Assembly: GCA_000437895.1 (NCBI GenBank)
Contig: FR902155.1
Coordinates: 1-64,000, forward strand
Length of the DNA stretch: 64,000 bases
Reading direction: 5' to 3'
From: Clostridium sp. CAG:914
GTDB lineage: Bacteria; Bacillota_I; Bacilli_A; RF39; UBA660
Under the pieces are notes generated by a model. It was not told where the DNA came from, did no database searches, and worked only from the letters and a program-made list of their open reading frames with translations. Positions 43,939 to 53,153 of the stretch are shown here, piece after piece (position 1 is the stretch's first letter; the number at the start of each line of letters is the position of its first letter). The position numbers and the translations under genes are program-made.

Positions 43939-45164
43939 TAATCATCACCTTCTATCATTAAATTTATATTTTTTCTTTTGTTTTTTAAAAAATACAATAA
44001 TGCAACTATTATACTAGTAAAAATAACAACAAACACAGATATCAAAAATGTATTTAAGTGTAATAATATTTCAAATCCAGAATAAATTAAACCCTTTAAA
44101 AAATAAAATTTAATTAAATTATAAATTATTAAAAATAAAAACAACCCAATTAGATATGAAAATATACTGGAATAAACAATTTCTAATAAATATATAAAAA
44201 CAATTATATTGTTCGAATATCCCATTGTCATTAACAAGCCGATGCTTTTTATATCATTAAAATACTTCTTTTTAGTATAATTAATAATTATAATAACAAT
44301 TGAAGCCATTATAACAGAAACCACAATATTGCAAGCAAATAATATTTTATTGATAATATCATAATCAATTTGACTACGAATATTAACTCTTGAAAATCCT
44401 TTTTTCTCAAGATCATTTAAAACCAACTCAACATTTTTTATATTATCAACTACTACCATAAATCCATAAATCGTATTTTCGTTATTAACTGTAGTAATAC
44501 TTTTTATTTCTTCCATATCCTTTTTAGAAATATAGCATGTATTACTTGGATTCATAACTTTCTTTGCATCATATATGCCAACTATTTTAAATTCTTTTAT
44601 ATATTTATCATTCTCAATCAGTCTCTTTCCATCGAAAAGATAAGAATAATAGTTTATTTGAAAAGAAGTATTTAATAGTTCATATCCAGATAAAAATTTT
44701 TTTTCATCTACCAATAAATTAAATGCTTCACTTGATGGTAAAAAATCTATTGGGCAAATTGCAAAACCAGTATCATCAGCGTCAAATTTTTCACCTACGA
44801 CATTAGTTGGTAAAATACTATAATTAGCATAAACTAAATCAATATAACCATCTAATTCATCAGATTTAAATGTGCTCTCAACAGAAGCCGTATCATAATT
44901 TGCACTATGAACATCCTGGACATGATTAATACTGATTAAATCACTATAGCCAAAATCTTCAACATCATCTCTTGGAGAAACACTTATTGTTCTAAAACCA
45001 ATATTTTTAATGATAAAATTGTCTATATAATTAATTAAAGAGTTTTTAAATGTTAATAAGGATAACAAAACAACAGTAAATAGCGATAAAACAATTACAT
45101 AAAAAGCATTTTTTTTATTTCGAAAAAGTCTAATAAAAGACAGTTTTAAAAAATCAATTATCAT
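43938..45164 (-). CDS. FtsX/MacB-type ABC permease, first subunit
   Basis: The 408 residues have an N-terminal transmembrane segment (about 21-41), an extracytoplasmic domain (about 42-275), and three segments in the last 130 residues, with the FtsX-like GLLMTMGYSNNIIVF loop. It overlaps the ATPase gene by four bases. A dedicated role with the adjacent secreted protein at 42160-42543 is an inference from neighbourhood. Confidence 0.85.
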   Translation of the reverse strand: MIIDFLKLSFIRLFRNKKNAFYVIVLSLFTVVLLSLLTFKNSLINYIDNFIIKNIGFRTISVSPRDDVEDFGYSDLISINHVQDVHSANYDTASVESTFKSDELDGYIDLVYANYSILPTNVVGEKFDADDTGFAICPIDFLPSSEAFNLLVDEKKFLSGYELLNTSFQINYYSYLFDGKRLIENDKYIKEFKIVGIYDAKKVMNPSNTCYISKKDMEEIKSITTVNNENTIYGFMVVVDNIKNVELVLNDLEKKGFSRVNIRSQIDYDIINKILFACNIVVSVIMASIVIIIINYTKKKYFNDIKSIGLLMTMGYSNNIIVFIYLLEIVYSSIFSYLIGLFLFLIIYNLIKFYFLKGLIYSGFEILLHLNTFLISVFVVIFTSIIVALLYFLKNKRKNINLMIEGDD

Positions 45165-45865
45165 TTTTTTGCATCGTCTCCTATCAATTTTCCATCTTCT
45201 AACGTATATATTTTACCAGCATATTTTTTCACATCGTCACTATGACTAACAACAATTACACACTTTCCATTATTTGCCATTTCCTTCAGATATAAAAATA
45301 TTTCATTTTCTTTTGATTTATCCAAATTGCCTGTTGGTTCATCAGCTAAAATTATTGCTGGATTATTTGCTAAAGCTCTAGCCAATGCCACACGTTGTTG
45401 CTCACCACCAGATAATTCATTTGGATAATGATTTATCCTATTTTCTAGTCCCATTTTTTTTAGTAAAGATACAGAAATATCATATCTATCACTTTTAGCA
45501 ATATCTTTATTAATAAGCATTGGAAGCATAACATTTTCATACGCTTTCAAATAAGGATCTAATTGAAAATTTTGAAAAACAAAACCTATATTTTTCATTC
45601 TTAAATGTGATAATTCGTTATCATTTAAATTTTTGACACTCTTATCATATAATTTATAATTTCCTTTATCAAAAGAATCAATTAATCCTAATATATTAAT
45701 CAGTGTTGTTTTACCACTACCACTATGACCCATTATTGCATAAAAAACACCAGATTCAAATTTAACACTTAAATTTGATAATATTTTTATTTGCTCACCT
45801 TTTTTTTGATAATTCTTACAAATATCTTCTAAAACTATAAGAACTTTTTTTTCTTTTTTTGACAT
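45161..45865 (-). CDS. MacB/LolD-type ABC transporter ATPase
   Basis: The 234-residue ATPase has Walker [10 protein letters not shown] (from residue 46), Q-loop [12 protein letters not shown], signature [15 protein letters not shown], Walker [12 protein letters not shown] and the H-loop VSHSDD. The LDP-LxAxENVxLP wording and [10 protein letters not shown] pattern are typical of the MacB/LolD/SalX branch. AAAGAGG precedes the ATG. It is first of three overlapping genes, with no two-component genes beside it, unlike BceAB-type detoxification modules. Confidence 0.93.
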   Translation of the reverse strand: MSKKEKKVLIVLEDICKNYQKKGEQIKILSNLSVKFESGVFYAIMGHSGSGKTTLINILGLIDSFDKGNYKLYDKSVKNLNDNELSHLRMKNIGFVFQNFQLDPYLKAYENVMLPMLINKDIAKSDRYDISVSLLKKMGLENRINHYPNELSGGEQQRVALARALANNPAIILADEPTGNLDKSKENEIFLYLKEMANNGKCVIVVSHSDDVKKYAGKIYTLEDGKLIGDDAKK

Positions 45866-46339
45866 TAATGAACCTCTTTCTAAATAACAAATATAATTAA
45901 ATAAATTTCAGATAATCAATTATATATAACTATTATATCAAAAAAAATATAAAAAATCATTAAATTCTCAACTATATAATTTTTAAATTTGATAATTGTT
46001 ACTGGATCTAAATCATTAATTAATTCTTTTTATTTATAATTAAAAAATTATTTATAATAAATTTAGTAGCAATAATATTACAAGCTCGTTTAAATAATTA
46101 ATTATTTGAAATTCCTATATTTTTAGTACTATAAAATATTCATCATCAAAACTCATAAATCATCAACTTTCTAAAGGACTAATTCTTTTCACAAAAGCAA
46201 TTATCATTATAAATAACCACTTTACTTGTATCTTAAGTAAAGTTAGATATTATTATTATTTCTATTTTTTGTAAATCCTTCTAAATCAAAGCAGTTTTTT
46301 AAATAATATTAAACGTTATCAATATTTTTAAATTTATAT
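45866..46339. other. 474-bp stretch without genes
   Basis: No credible ORF is seen. It includes an 8-base inverted repeat, CTTTACTT (46220-46227) with AAGTAAAG (46235-46242), without a T-run, and AT-rich sequence that must hold the promoter of the ABC operon (a TATAAT is visible about 90 bases before the ATPase gene). Confidence 0.5.
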
Positions 46340-46367
46340 AAAAAAGCACTTGATTAAACAAGTACTT
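46340..46367 (-). terminator. terminator of the ABC exporter gene
   Basis: AAGTACTTG and CAAGTGCTT (46344-46367) pair on the minus strand, then T's. Confidence 0.8.
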
Positions 46368-46368
46368 A

Positions 46369-48099
46369 TTATGAATTTAAAGATTCTGTCTCATATAATT
46401 CTCTATATATATTAGAACTATTTAATAATTCATTATGTCTACCAGACGCTACTATTTTACCATTAGATACAACATGAATAATATCAGCATCCATAATCGT
46501 AGATAGTCTATGAGCCACAATGACAACAGTATGATTCTTAACCAAATTATCAATAGTTTTCTTTATATACTCTTGAGAAGTATTATCCAAAGCCGAAGTA
46601 GCTTCATCAAACAATATTATTTCACTTCCTTTTGATAAAGTTCTAGCAATCGATAGTCTTTGTTTTTGACCACCAGATAGATTAACACCACCTTCACCCA
46701 AAACAGTATCATACTTCTTAGGTAAAGACATTATATAATCATCTAAATAAGCCATCTTAGTATATTTTCTAATTTCAGAAATAGTAATTTTATTATTTAT
46801 TATTTTAAAATTATCTTTAATACTTCTATTAAAAACAAATGGTTCTTGTCTAATAATTGATATATGCTTTCTAAGGCTCTCCTCTGTTAAATCATGAATA
46901 TTTACTCCATCTATAGTTATTTCTCCTTCTAATGGATCAAATATCCTAGTAAGTAAATTAAATAAAGTTGACTTACCACTACCAGAAGAACCTACAATAG
47001 CAACCTTCTTATTTGGAAAAATAGATAGATTAAAATTATCTAATAATTTTTCTTCATCAGGATAAGCAAAAGTAACATCCTTAAATTGTATTATACCATT
47101 AACTTTATTTAATTCCTTAATACCAAACTTTTCATCATCATAAATTCTATTCTCTAATATATCATTAACTCTAGATATAGAAACAATAACTTTTTGATAA
47201 GTTTGTGTCAAATCATTAATATTTTCTATAAGCCAAGTATAACGATATACATAATAAGTCATAGCCACAAAAAATGTTAATGAAATATTTTTATAATATA
47301 ATAATATAACACAAGTAGCAAATACCCCTACTTCTAATGTTGATTTAAGAAATCTAGTTTTAATATTAAAACTTTTTTGTATATCAATTTCTTCTTTAGA
47401 TTTATTAAATATATCTTTAATAATATCTATAATATCATTAATTAAATTATTTTTAATTCCCAATGTTTTAATTTCTCTTACACCCCTAATTGATTCTGTA
47501 GCTAAAGAAGTAAACTTATCTTGCTCTTTTTTTCTCTCTTTATGAATTTTTCTAAGTAAAGGATTATATTTTTTAAGTATCAAAAATAATATTGATACAA
47601 AAAACAATATTTCTAACCCTACTATCCATGAATTAATAAAAACATATACTATAACTATTAATGAAGCAACCAAAGAGGATATAACATTAAGAATTCTACC
47701 AAAAGCAAAGCTTAATGTATCAGCATCATTAGTTATTCTATTAATTATCTCTCCAGATGAAGTTTTTTCATAGGCAACAGCAGGTAAATTAAGTGTTTTC
47801 TTATAAGTATAAAAACCTAATTTTCTAGTTAAAGCACTTTCTATAGTATATAACATAGAATTTGCCTTATGTAATAACACACCATCCATAGTTACTTCAA
47901 GTATAAAATATATACCCAAATAAACCAAAGAACTAATTACATTAAGATTTGTAATTTCTTCAACTGCTCTACCATTTAAATATCCTGTAAAAATTTCACA
48001 AATTCCAGAAGCAAATATTATTATACTTGCAATAATAAGTTTTTTCTTATCTTCTTTAATTAATTTAATTATAGGTCTAAATTCTTTCAAACTTTTCAT
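46369..48099 (-). CDS. ABC exporter, fused membrane and ATPase domains (multidrug/lipid type)
   Basis: The 576-residue half-transporter has six membrane helices (residues 1-315) and a C-terminal ATPase with Walker A GSSGSGKST, Q-loop IRQEPFVFN, signature LSGGQKQRLS, Walker B IILFDEATSALD and the H-loop VAHRLST. A homodimer would be functional. Directly upstream are a strong promoter, a 28-codon leader ORF and an intrinsic terminator whose T-run touches the AGGAGG ribosome site. Expression is therefore probably controlled by transcription attenuation, as in the B. subtilis drug exporter BmrCD with its leader bmrB. That suggests an antibiotic or similar substrate. Confidence 0.93.
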   Translation of the reverse strand: MKSLKEFRPIIKLIKEDKKKLIIASIIIFASGICEIFTGYLNGRAVEEITNLNVISSLVYLGIYFILEVTMDGVLLHKANSMLYTIESALTRKLGFYTYKKTLNLPAVAYEKTSSGEIINRITNDADTLSFAFGRILNVISSLVASLIVIVYVFINSWIVGLEILFFVSILFLILKKYNPLLRKIHKERKKEQDKFTSLATESIRGVREIKTLGIKNNLINDIIDIIKDIFNKSKEEIDIQKSFNIKTRFLKSTLEVGVFATCVILLYYKNISLTFFVAMTYYVYRYTWLIENINDLTQTYQKVIVSISRVNDILENRIYDDEKFGIKELNKVNGIIQFKDVTFAYPDEEKLLDNFNLSIFPNKKVAIVGSSGSGKSTLFNLLTRIFDPLEGEITIDGVNIHDLTEESLRKHISIIRQEPFVFNRSIKDNFKIINNKITISEIRKYTKMAYLDDYIMSLPKKYDTVLGEGGVNLSGGQKQRLSIARTLSKGSEIILFDEATSALDNTSQEYIKKTIDNLVKNHTVVIVAHRLSTIMDADIIHVVSNGKIVASGRHNELLNSSNIYRELYETESLNS

Positions 48100-48111
48100 A
48101 TCTAACCTCCT

Positions 48112-48142
48112 AAAAAAAGACCACTTATAATTAAGTAGTCTT
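48112..48142 (-). terminator. attenuator terminator in front of the ABC exporter
   Basis: On the minus strand, AAGACTACTTA (48132-48142) and TAAGTGGTCTT (48117-48127) form an 11-base-pair stem with one G.U pair and a 4-base loop, followed by seven T's (48112-48118). The stem is perfect only in the minus-strand RNA. AGGAGG of the exporter starts at the next base. Confidence 0.88.
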
Positions 48143-48154
48143 GATAATTAAAAT

Positions 48155-48241
48155 TTACATTGTACGTGGAAAACACCAAAGCTCTCCACTTCTATCAAAA
48201 ACTACCTTATCAAAAATATTTAAATTAATCATTATCTTCAT
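48155..48241 (-). CDS. 28-residue leader peptide of the ABC exporter
   Basis: ATG at 48239-48241, TAA at 48155-48157. AAAGGAG (48251-48257) is well spaced, and a consensus promoter lies just upstream. The peptide starts MKIMINLNIFDK and ends ELWCFPRTM. It stops 12 bases before the attenuator stem. Its codons 11-15 (GAT AAG GTA GTT TTT) contain the antiterminator sequence. It most likely works in cis by ribosome position, not as a free protein. Confidence 0.8.
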   Translation of the reverse strand: MKIMINLNIFDKVVFDRSGELWCFPRTM

Positions 48242-48251
48242 TGTTTTCCAC
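48166..48251 (-). promoter_or_regulatory. alternative RNA pairings in the exporter leader
   Basis: TAAGGTAGTTTT (48198-48209, minus strand) can pair with the 5' arm of the attenuator AAGACTACTTA, giving 11 pairs with one bulged G and one G.U, which would prevent the terminator. Separately, GTGGAAAACA (48242-48251), next to the leader ribosome site, is perfectly complementary to TGTTTTCCAC (48166-48175) near the end of the leader ORF. Confidence 0.7.
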
Positions 48252-48275
48252 TCCTTTCTCTTTAAATTCAACTTA

Positions 48276-48304
48276 ACTATATCATACTAGTATACGCATG
48301 TCAA
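48276..48304 (-). promoter_or_regulatory. strong promoter of the leader/exporter transcript
   Basis: On the minus strand, TTGACA (48299-48304), 17 bases and TATAGT (48276-48281). The spacer contains the palindrome ATACTAGTAT, a possible operator. Confidence 0.85.
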
Positions 48305-48331
48305 CGCTTTTTTGTTACAATATATTTAAAT

Positions 48332-48984
48332 TTACTTAATTTCACCATCATGAAATACATAGTATTCTCCAATATAATTAATGCTATTATTGTCATCAAT
48401 AATAATAGCAGATTCATTAGGAAGACCAACAATTTAATGAATATATGAATACTTTTTATTTTCATTAACCCATTCTAAATTATTAATATCAAAATGAGGA
48501 TCAATAGTTATATCAACTAATCCTATTCCATTATAAAACCACGTTTTAGGATAATCTTTATCATTAGAATAGTACCCCTTTATAGCCATATTCATAGATC
48601 CAGCACTTACACCAATTAATATCTTATTTTTAAATAACTTTTTACAATCAATTTTTCTTAAAACTTCTAATTGTTTAAAAGGATCACCACCCATCAAATG
48701 AATAATATCACTTTTATTAATTATATCAATCATTTCATCTAAAGAATTTCTATAATCAAGTAAATAGTACTCTTTAATATTAACATCTAATTGATTAAAC
48801 ATTCCCTTAACACCAAGTGCCATATCAGTGCCATTAAAATAGTCATCATTTTTTTAGCACAATCCGAAGCAGCAATAGCTACCAAAGAATTACAATTCTT
48901 TAATTCTTTATTAAGAAATTTCTTTACATCTTTACTAAACCCAATCCTTTTATCTGGTCCACTTAACATTATAATCATATACAC
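48332..48984 (-). pseudogene. peptidase E-like (S51) gene broken by frameshift and nonsense codon
   Basis: The N-terminal 40 codons (from ATG 48984, MLSGPDKRIGFSKDV and AIAASDCAKK) run into a run of seven A's near 48850. One extra A would join them to DDYFNGTDMALGVKG and the rest of the protein. The second part holds HLMGGDPFKQL and the nucleophile motif GVSAGSMN, as in the peptidase S51 / class I glutaminase-like family. A TAA at 48434-48436 then interrupts the frame, yet coding-like sequence (IVGLPNESAIII, HDGEIK) continues in the same frame to TAA 48332-48334. Two lesions make loss of function likely. Confidence 0.85.
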
Positions 48985-49070
48985 CCTTCCTTCCCATTTA
49001 TGAAAATCATTTTATCATATATTTTATAACAACAAAAAGAATCTCCTTATTTAAAGTATTCAATACGTAA

Positions 49071-49850
49071 TTATGAACCAGTACTTGTATAATGTTTAAC
49101 ACCATAATTAAATGAATATATACACGGAATTAAATATATAAAACATAGTATTGGTGATAACAAATGCCAAACACTATTAGATTTACCTACAAAGTATAGA
49201 AGTGGATAATAATTAACTGAAGCATAAGGAATAATAAAACTAAATATAAATATAACTCCTTTTTTAAATATACCAATAGGATATTGAGCCATATGTTTAC
49301 CACCATCAGTAAGTAAATTCTTCACTTCAAGACCATGAACAGTAACAAAACAATATGATGCCATTAGAACAAATATAGCAAAAAATAACACTATTGAAGA
49401 TAAAATCATTACCAATAACAAAATTATTTTCCCTATAGTTAATTCAATATCTAATTTATATAAAGAAATAATTAAAATAATTATTCCCTGAAAAGTTCTA
49501 GCTAACTTAGAAAAATCCATTTTACTACACATTACTTGAAATAAAATACCATATGGTCTTAATAAAAGTCTATCTAATGAGCCATCTATAATAAAATCTT
49601 CAAATTTATCTATTCCTTTAAAAAATATCTCATTAAAAGAAAAGCCAATATTAATAATAGAAAAACAAAGTAATACTTCATATAAAGAAAAACCTTTAAT
49701 ATTATTAAATTTAGTAAATAAAGAAATAATTAAAAAATAATATGTAAAAAAAACAAATATCTGACTAATTAAACTCATAATAAATGACCATTTATATTCT
49801 AATTGACTCTTTAAATTTTGTTTTAAATGAGAAAAATATAACTTAACCAC
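49071..49850 (-). CDS. ABC-2 type permease (COG3694-like)
   Basis: The 259 residues have six hydrophobic segments and no ATPase motif. GVKHYTSTGS at the C-terminus and the block FFKGIDKFEDFIIDGSLDRL resemble the ABC-2 subfamily usually encoded with a DrrA-like ATPase and a second permease. It overlaps the upstream permease gene by eight bases. Transport direction is presumably export; the substrate is unknown. Confidence 0.85.
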   Translation of the reverse strand: MVKLYFSHLKQNLKSQLEYKWSFIMSLISQIFVFFTYYFLIISLFTKFNNIKGFSLYEVLLCFSIINIGFSFNEIFFKGIDKFEDFIIDGSLDRLLLRPYGILFQVMCSKMDFSKLARTFQGIIILIISLYKLDIELTIGKIILLLVMILSSIVLFFAIFVLMASYCFVTVHGLEVKNLLTDGGKHMAQYPIGIFKKGVIFIFSFIIPYASVNYYPLLYFVGKSNSVWHLLSPILCFIYLIPCIYSFNYGVKHYTSTGS

Positions 49851-50649
49851 CCTGTATTACCGCCTTTCTTAATGTAATTTTAGATATAAAATACCCTAAA
49901 GCAATAATAATAATTATCCATATAAAAGAACCAATTAACAAATGAGTTCCTTCGTATAATGATATACTTCCTGAATATATTCTAAAAGAAAAATCTCCAA
50001 TATATCTAAATGGCAATAAATTAGCTATCTTAAGTAACCAATCAGGAAAAAATGGTAATGGTATAGTACCACCCATAAACACTTCAGCAATAGCAGCATA
50101 TATAGTTATAAATCCTTTATCATCAATCGTATACATAGTTAATATATGTATAAGTAAATTTATTGAAGAAATAAGTAATACAGATAATATTAAAGAAATA
50201 ATAAATATAACTAAATTCATAAAACTAATAGGTAATGATAAATGATAAGGATATGGTAAAATATACCCAAGTAAAAGTATAGGCCACATTCTTAGTAATG
50301 TAGAAACTATCTTTTTAGATAAAAACTTAATATACCATTTAAAATAAAAGTCTTGTGGTCTAATAAGTTCATAAGCCAAATTACCATTCTTAATCATATC
50401 AAGAAGTTCTTTATCTTTTTCATATGGATAAATTAAAGCAAAGAAAGCTTGTTGCAACCAAATATATGTAACTAATTCCTGATAATTCATAGGCAATGCA
50501 CTATCCGTACCCGATTCATAAAAAGCCAAATATACCATAATAAACATAAAACCAAAAAATATTTGTGTAGACACTCCAGCCCAAGCATCTGCCCTATATT
50601 GTAAATTAGTAATAATTCTTAACTTAAAATAGCTTAAATAACTTTTCAT
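49843..50649 (-). CDS. ABC-2 type permease (COG4587-like)
   Basis: The 268 residues have six hydrophobic segments, an N-terminal YFKLRIITNLQYRADAW typical of this permease group, and the block DMIKNGNLAYELIRPQDF. It overlaps the ATPase gene by four bases. With its partner it would form the heterodimeric channel of the transporter. Confidence 0.85.
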   Translation of the reverse strand: MKSYLSYFKLRIITNLQYRADAWAGVSTQIFFGFMFIMVYLAFYESGTDSALPMNYQELVTYIWLQQAFFALIYPYEKDKELLDMIKNGNLAYELIRPQDFYFKWYIKFLSKKIVSTLLRMWPILLLGYILPYPYHLSLPISFMNLVIFIISLILSVLLISSINLLIHILTMYTIDDKGFITIYAAIAEVFMGGTIPLPFFPDWLLKIANLLPFRYIGDFSFRIYSGSISLYEGTHLLIGSFIWIIIIIALGYFISKITLRKAVIQGG

Positions 50650-51629
50650 AGATTATATTCCCCATATAATTTAATTATTATATTATCAATACTCTCATTA
50701 TCAATCTCTATATCTTCAATATCGTAATTCTTAGATAAATAATTTAAAAAATAAGATACAGAAATAACATTAGAATCAATCGTATACATATAACCATTAT
50801 CTACCTTATTTGCTTCCATTACACCCTTATTTTTAATATTACCAATCTTATCAGAAGTAACTACCAATATTTTCTTATAACTACCAAATTTATGCTTTAA
50901 TTCTTCTAAATTACCATCATAAAGTATACTACCATTACCTATTAAAATAATTCTCTTAGCAAGAGCTTCAATATCCGCCATATCATGAGTAGTTAATATA
51001 ACTGTTATCTTATTTTTTTTATTTATTTTTTTAATAAAATCACGAACTATATTTTTACTAATAGCATCTAACCCTATCGTTGGTTCATCTAAAAATAATA
51101 TTTTAGGCTTATGCAATAATGCTGAAGCTATTTCACAACGCATTCTCTCACCAAGACTAAGTGTTCTAACAGGTTTCTTAATAATTTCTGAAATTCCCAA
51201 CAACTTAACTAATTCTTCTTTTGTTTGATAATATTCGTTATCTGGTATTTTATAAATATCATGGAGCAAATCAAACGTATCTTCTGCTGGTATATCCCAA
51301 GATAATTGACTACGATTACCAAATACTACTCCAATAGAAGAAACATATTTCTTCCTATCTTTAACAGGGTTAAGTCCATCTACTAAAATACTACCAGAAC
51401 TAGGAGTAAGTATACCAGATAACATCTTAATCGTCGTACTCTTTCCAGCTCCATTAGGACCTATATATCCCACAATTTCCCCTTCTTCAATAGAAAAGTT
51501 TATATCTTTAACTGCATCAATATAAACATATTCTCTTTTAAAGAAAGACTTTAAGGCAGACCTAAGACCACTATTTCGCTTAGCCACCTTAAAAGTTTTA
51601 GTCACATTACTGACTATAATTTTTGCCAT
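50646..51629 (-). CDS. ABC transporter ATPase (COG4586-like)
   Basis: The 327-residue ATPase carries Walker A GPNGAGKST, the Q-loop phrase VVFGNRSQLSWDIPA characteristic of COG4586, signature LSLGERMRCEIA, Walker B ILFLDEPTIGLD, and about 100 extra C-terminal residues. It heads a three-gene operon with two ABC-2 permeases. AAGGATGTGAGG precedes the ATG, and a TTGACA promoter lies about 100 bases upstream. Confidence 0.93.
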   Translation of the reverse strand: MAKIIVSNVTKTFKVAKRNSGLRSALKSFFKREYVYIDAVKDINFSIEEGEIVGYIGPNGAGKSTTIKMLSGILTPSSGSILVDGLNPVKDRKKYVSSIGVVFGNRSQLSWDIPAEDTFDLLHDIYKIPDNEYYQTKEELVKLLGISEIIKKPVRTLSLGERMRCEIASALLHKPKILFLDEPTIGLDAISKNIVRDFIKKINKKNKITVILTTHDMADIEALAKRIILIGNGSILYDGNLEELKHKFGSYKKILVVTSDKIGNIKNKGVMEANKVDNGYMYTIDSNVISVSYFLNYLSKNYDIEDIEIDNESIDNIIIKLYGEYNL

Positions 51630-51730
51630 TCCTCACATCCTTTCTAACAACGCAAAAAATCCACATAACTATATATGCAGAATATCATCAAGTTAAAAAT
51701 TAAATTGTACTCTTTGCAAACGTCATATTA

Positions 51731-51759
51731 AATATATAATAATTAATTATTACTGTCAA
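51731..51759 (-). promoter_or_regulatory. promoter of the ABC-2 operon
   Basis: On the minus strand, TTGACA (51754-51759), 17 bases and TATATT (51731-51736). Confidence 0.75.
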
Positions 51760-51769
51760 TAGTTATTAA

Positions 51770-51928
51770 TTATAATTTTTTAGAATATTTCATAACATAC
51801 TTTTTTGCTTCTTCTTCCAAACTTTGTATAGCCAATTTATATCTAGTAATATCTTCATCGCTTAATTTCTTTAAATAATATATTACTTCTCCCAAAGATA
51901 AACTCTTAGCAATAAAATTACCTATCCA
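51770..51928 (-). pseudogene. possible C-terminal gene fragment
   Basis: A 52-codon minus-strand open frame ending at 51770-51772 reads like a charged helical protein tail (SLGEVIYYLKKLSDEDITRY). It has no ATG and is bounded upstream by a stop codon. A TTG start inside it is possible, so it could be a very short gene. Family unknown. Confidence 0.35.
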
Positions 51929-52176
51929 TTACTCCTATACCAAATACTAGAATCCATATTAAAGTCAAACACACTACATAATAAATATTCATGATTTAAA
52001 TAATGATTTTCTATTCTATCACATTTCATTATTATCTTCTTACCAGTAATTAAATCATACAGACAATTATCTACTACTTGAACAATTATATTATATTCAT
52101 AACATTTATTATCATTATTATATCTTAATTTATATATTATTCCATTAAAAGTAACCAACGATATTTTAAAATACAC
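51922..52176 (-). CDS. hypothetical protein, about 84 aa
   Basis: The minus-strand frame opens at ATG 52191, but GAGGTG is inside that frame and spaced for the GTG at 52176, which I prefer. The product is Tyr/Asn/Ile-rich with beta-like alternation (YEYNIIVQVVDN, DLITGKKIIMK) and no recognised domain. It may share a transcript with the membrane protein just upstream. Confidence 0.5.
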   Translation of the reverse strand: MYFKISLVTFNGIIYKLRYNNDNKCYEYNIIVQVVDNCLYDLITGKKIIMKCDRIENHYLNHEYLLCSVFDFNMDSSIWYRSNG

Positions 52177-52203
52177 AAAACTACACCTCATTTATTACTA
52201 CTA

Positions 52204-52569
52204 TTAATTAAAAGCCAATTCTATATTTACATCCTTATCTTCATATATAACATATAAATAAATAATACCACTAATAAGAACAAAAAAACTAGCTAAAAAA
52301 GTAAGTCCATTAAGTCTCTTAGAATTAGGATTATTATCTTCTATATAGTCATCATAATTACTTATCGTATAATATAAATATACCAAAAAAGCCATTCCAA
52401 ATATAACAAACAATAATTTCCTATATTTTTCTCTTATTTCTTTATCATCTGTAATTAAATATTCTGTTTCTACTTTATTAGCATATAAAGAAATAGTAAT
52501 AATAATATAATAAATTATAAATATATAATTTTCTATCTTAATATCATTTAATCTATCAATATCTATCAT
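52204..52569 (-). CDS. small membrane protein, 121 aa
   Basis: Three hydrophobic segments are visible (about residues 15-30, 51-68 and 88-108), separated by charged loops. No family was recognised, and no good ribosome site precedes the ATG, so the start is uncertain. It lies between hpt and the 51922-52176 frame on the same strand. Confidence 0.55.
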   Translation of the reverse strand: MIDIDRLNDIKIENYIFIIYYIIITISLYANKVETEYLITDDKEIREKYRKLLFVIFGMAFLVYLYYTISNYDDYIEDNNPNSKRLNGLTFLASFFVLISGIIYLYVIYEDKDVNIELAFN

Positions 52570-52616
52570 ATATAATTATATGCTATATAATTTTTTAATA
52601 TCATAACGACCTAAAA

Positions 52617-53141
52617 CTATTCAATGTACCCAATATAAGTTAAATTCCTATACCCCTCATCATAATCCAAACCATATCCCAAAACAAACTTATCATCCAC
52701 AGAAAACCCTACATAAGAAACATTAACTTCCTTCTCTCTTCTCTCTTTTTTATCTAATAAAACACATATTTTTAATGACTTAGGACACTTTTCTAATAAA
52801 TAGTCATATAAATAACTTAAAGTATTACCAGAATCAATAATATCTTCAATAATTATAACATTTTTATCCTTAATATCTGTTCTAATATCCAATTTAAAAT
52901 CTATATTACCAGAAGATTTTCTAGCATTAACACCATAACTACTTATCTTAACAAAATCCATAATAACATTACAGTCCGTTAATTCCTTAGATAAATCAAC
53001 AGCAAAATAAACAGCCCCATTCAAAACACATACCAGTACAACATCTTCTCCATAGTAATCTCTATTTATATCACAAGCTATTTCTTTAATCCTATTATTA
53101 ATTTCTTCTTTAGTAATTAATACTTTTATTTTATCTTTCAT
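52617..53141 (-). CDS. hpt: hypoxanthine phosphoribosyltransferase
   Basis: It salvages hypoxanthine/guanine with PRPP. The 174 residues show the PRPP-binding motif VIIIEDIIDSGNTL, the flexible-loop region VKISSYGVNARKSSG and the C-terminal GFSVDDKFVLGYGLDYDE. GGAGG precedes the ATG. It is 12 bases downstream of the RnfD-like gene and belongs to that operon. Confidence 0.96.
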   Translation of the reverse strand: MKDKIKVLITKEEINNRIKEIACDINRDYYGEDVVLVCVLNGAVYFAVDLSKELTDCNVIMDFVKISSYGVNARKSSGNIDFKLDIRTDIKDKNVIIIEDIIDSGNTLSYLYDYLLEKCPKSLKICVLLDKKERREKEVNVSYVGFSVDDKFVLGYGLDYDEGYRNLTYIGYIE

Positions 53142-53153
53142 AAATTCCTCCTA

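Noticed and set aside
48791..49003. Plus-strand ORF opposite the broken peptidase gene
   Set aside because: It mirrors the S51-like coding sequence in antisense and has no start signals.
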